This document shows, piece after piece, positions 33,414 to 33,422 of a stretch of 33,422 nt of DNA. The DNA comes from Alphaproteobacteria bacterium (lineage in GTDB: Bacteria > Pseudomonadota > Alphaproteobacteria > Paracaedibacterales > CAIULA01), in the NCBI GenBank assembly GCA_019749935.1, contig JAIEPD010000015.1:1-33422 (forward strand), given 5' to 3'. The position numbers and the translations under genes were made by a program. Position 1 is the stretch's first letter, and the number at the start of each line of letters is the position of its first letter. The notes under the pieces are model-generated. The model was not told where the DNA came from, searched no databases, and worked only from the letters and a program-made list of their open reading frames with translations.

Positions 33414-33422
33414 ATGAAACCG
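33414..33422 (+). CDS. Possible start of a gene cut by the window end
   Basis: AAGGAG at 33402-33407 is followed after 6 bp by ATG AAA CCG, running off the window. The ribosome site is good but only three codons are visible, so no product can be named. Confidence 0.35.

Overview
The window looks like a conjugative integrative element with attached cargo in an AT-leaning alphaproteobacterial host of the obligate intracellular type (Rickettsiales or Holosporales, including endosymbionts of amoebae). The reasons are an F-type type IV secretion operon followed by a Ti-type relaxase (traA_Ti) and traD_Ti, the gene set and order known from Rickettsiales Amplified Genetic Elements (RAGE), and a decayed cargo zone with secreted TIR and Sel1-repeat proteins typical of host-associated bacteria. 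The taxonomic placement is inference from gene content. No rRNA, tRNA or CRISPR array was seen.

Region 1 (1-18741, + strand) is a nearly gap-free F-type mating-pair-formation operon: traE (3' end), traK, traB, traV, traC, trbI, a TraF/TrhF-like S26 peptidase, traW, traU, trbC, traN, traF, traH, then traG and traD. Most genes overlap by ATGA or have only a few bases between them. The series is interrupted between traH and traG by a DUF1778/GNAT toxin-antitoxin pair with its own promoter and operator-like repeat. A 25-bp perfect palindrome stands just before traG. traE-traW-type genes build the envelope channel and pilus base, traC powers assembly, traN/traG stabilise mating pairs, and traD couples DNA to the channel.

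Region 2 (18742-22583) is the DNA-processing module. A small minus-strand protein resembles a free-standing DnaA domain I. The MOBQ relaxase-helicase TraA_Ti (minus) and TraD_Ti (plus) diverge from a 305-bp spacer that holds a hairpin and nic-like sequence strongly resembling RSF1010/Ti-type oriT.

Region 3 (22584-33422) is mostly minus-strand cargo and wreckage. It has a 94-bp structured inverted-repeat element and a terminator, a small membrane coiled-coil protein, the last quarter of a Tn3-family transposase, an intact IS6-family insertion sequence (24244-25073), a secreted TIR protein whose C-terminus runs into the IS end, a HigBA pair, remnants of an Rpn-type nuclease gene and of a second IS6 element, an unknown secreted serine-rich protein, a large secreted TIR-membrane-Sel1 repeat protein, an outer-membrane beta-barrel protein, and a frameshifted ISKra4-like transposase preceded by a broken pRiA4b ORF-3-like gene. 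The two TIR proteins, both with signal peptides and both with a conserved glutamate motif, are the most promising candidates for host-directed effectors or an undescribed envelope-located TIR system.
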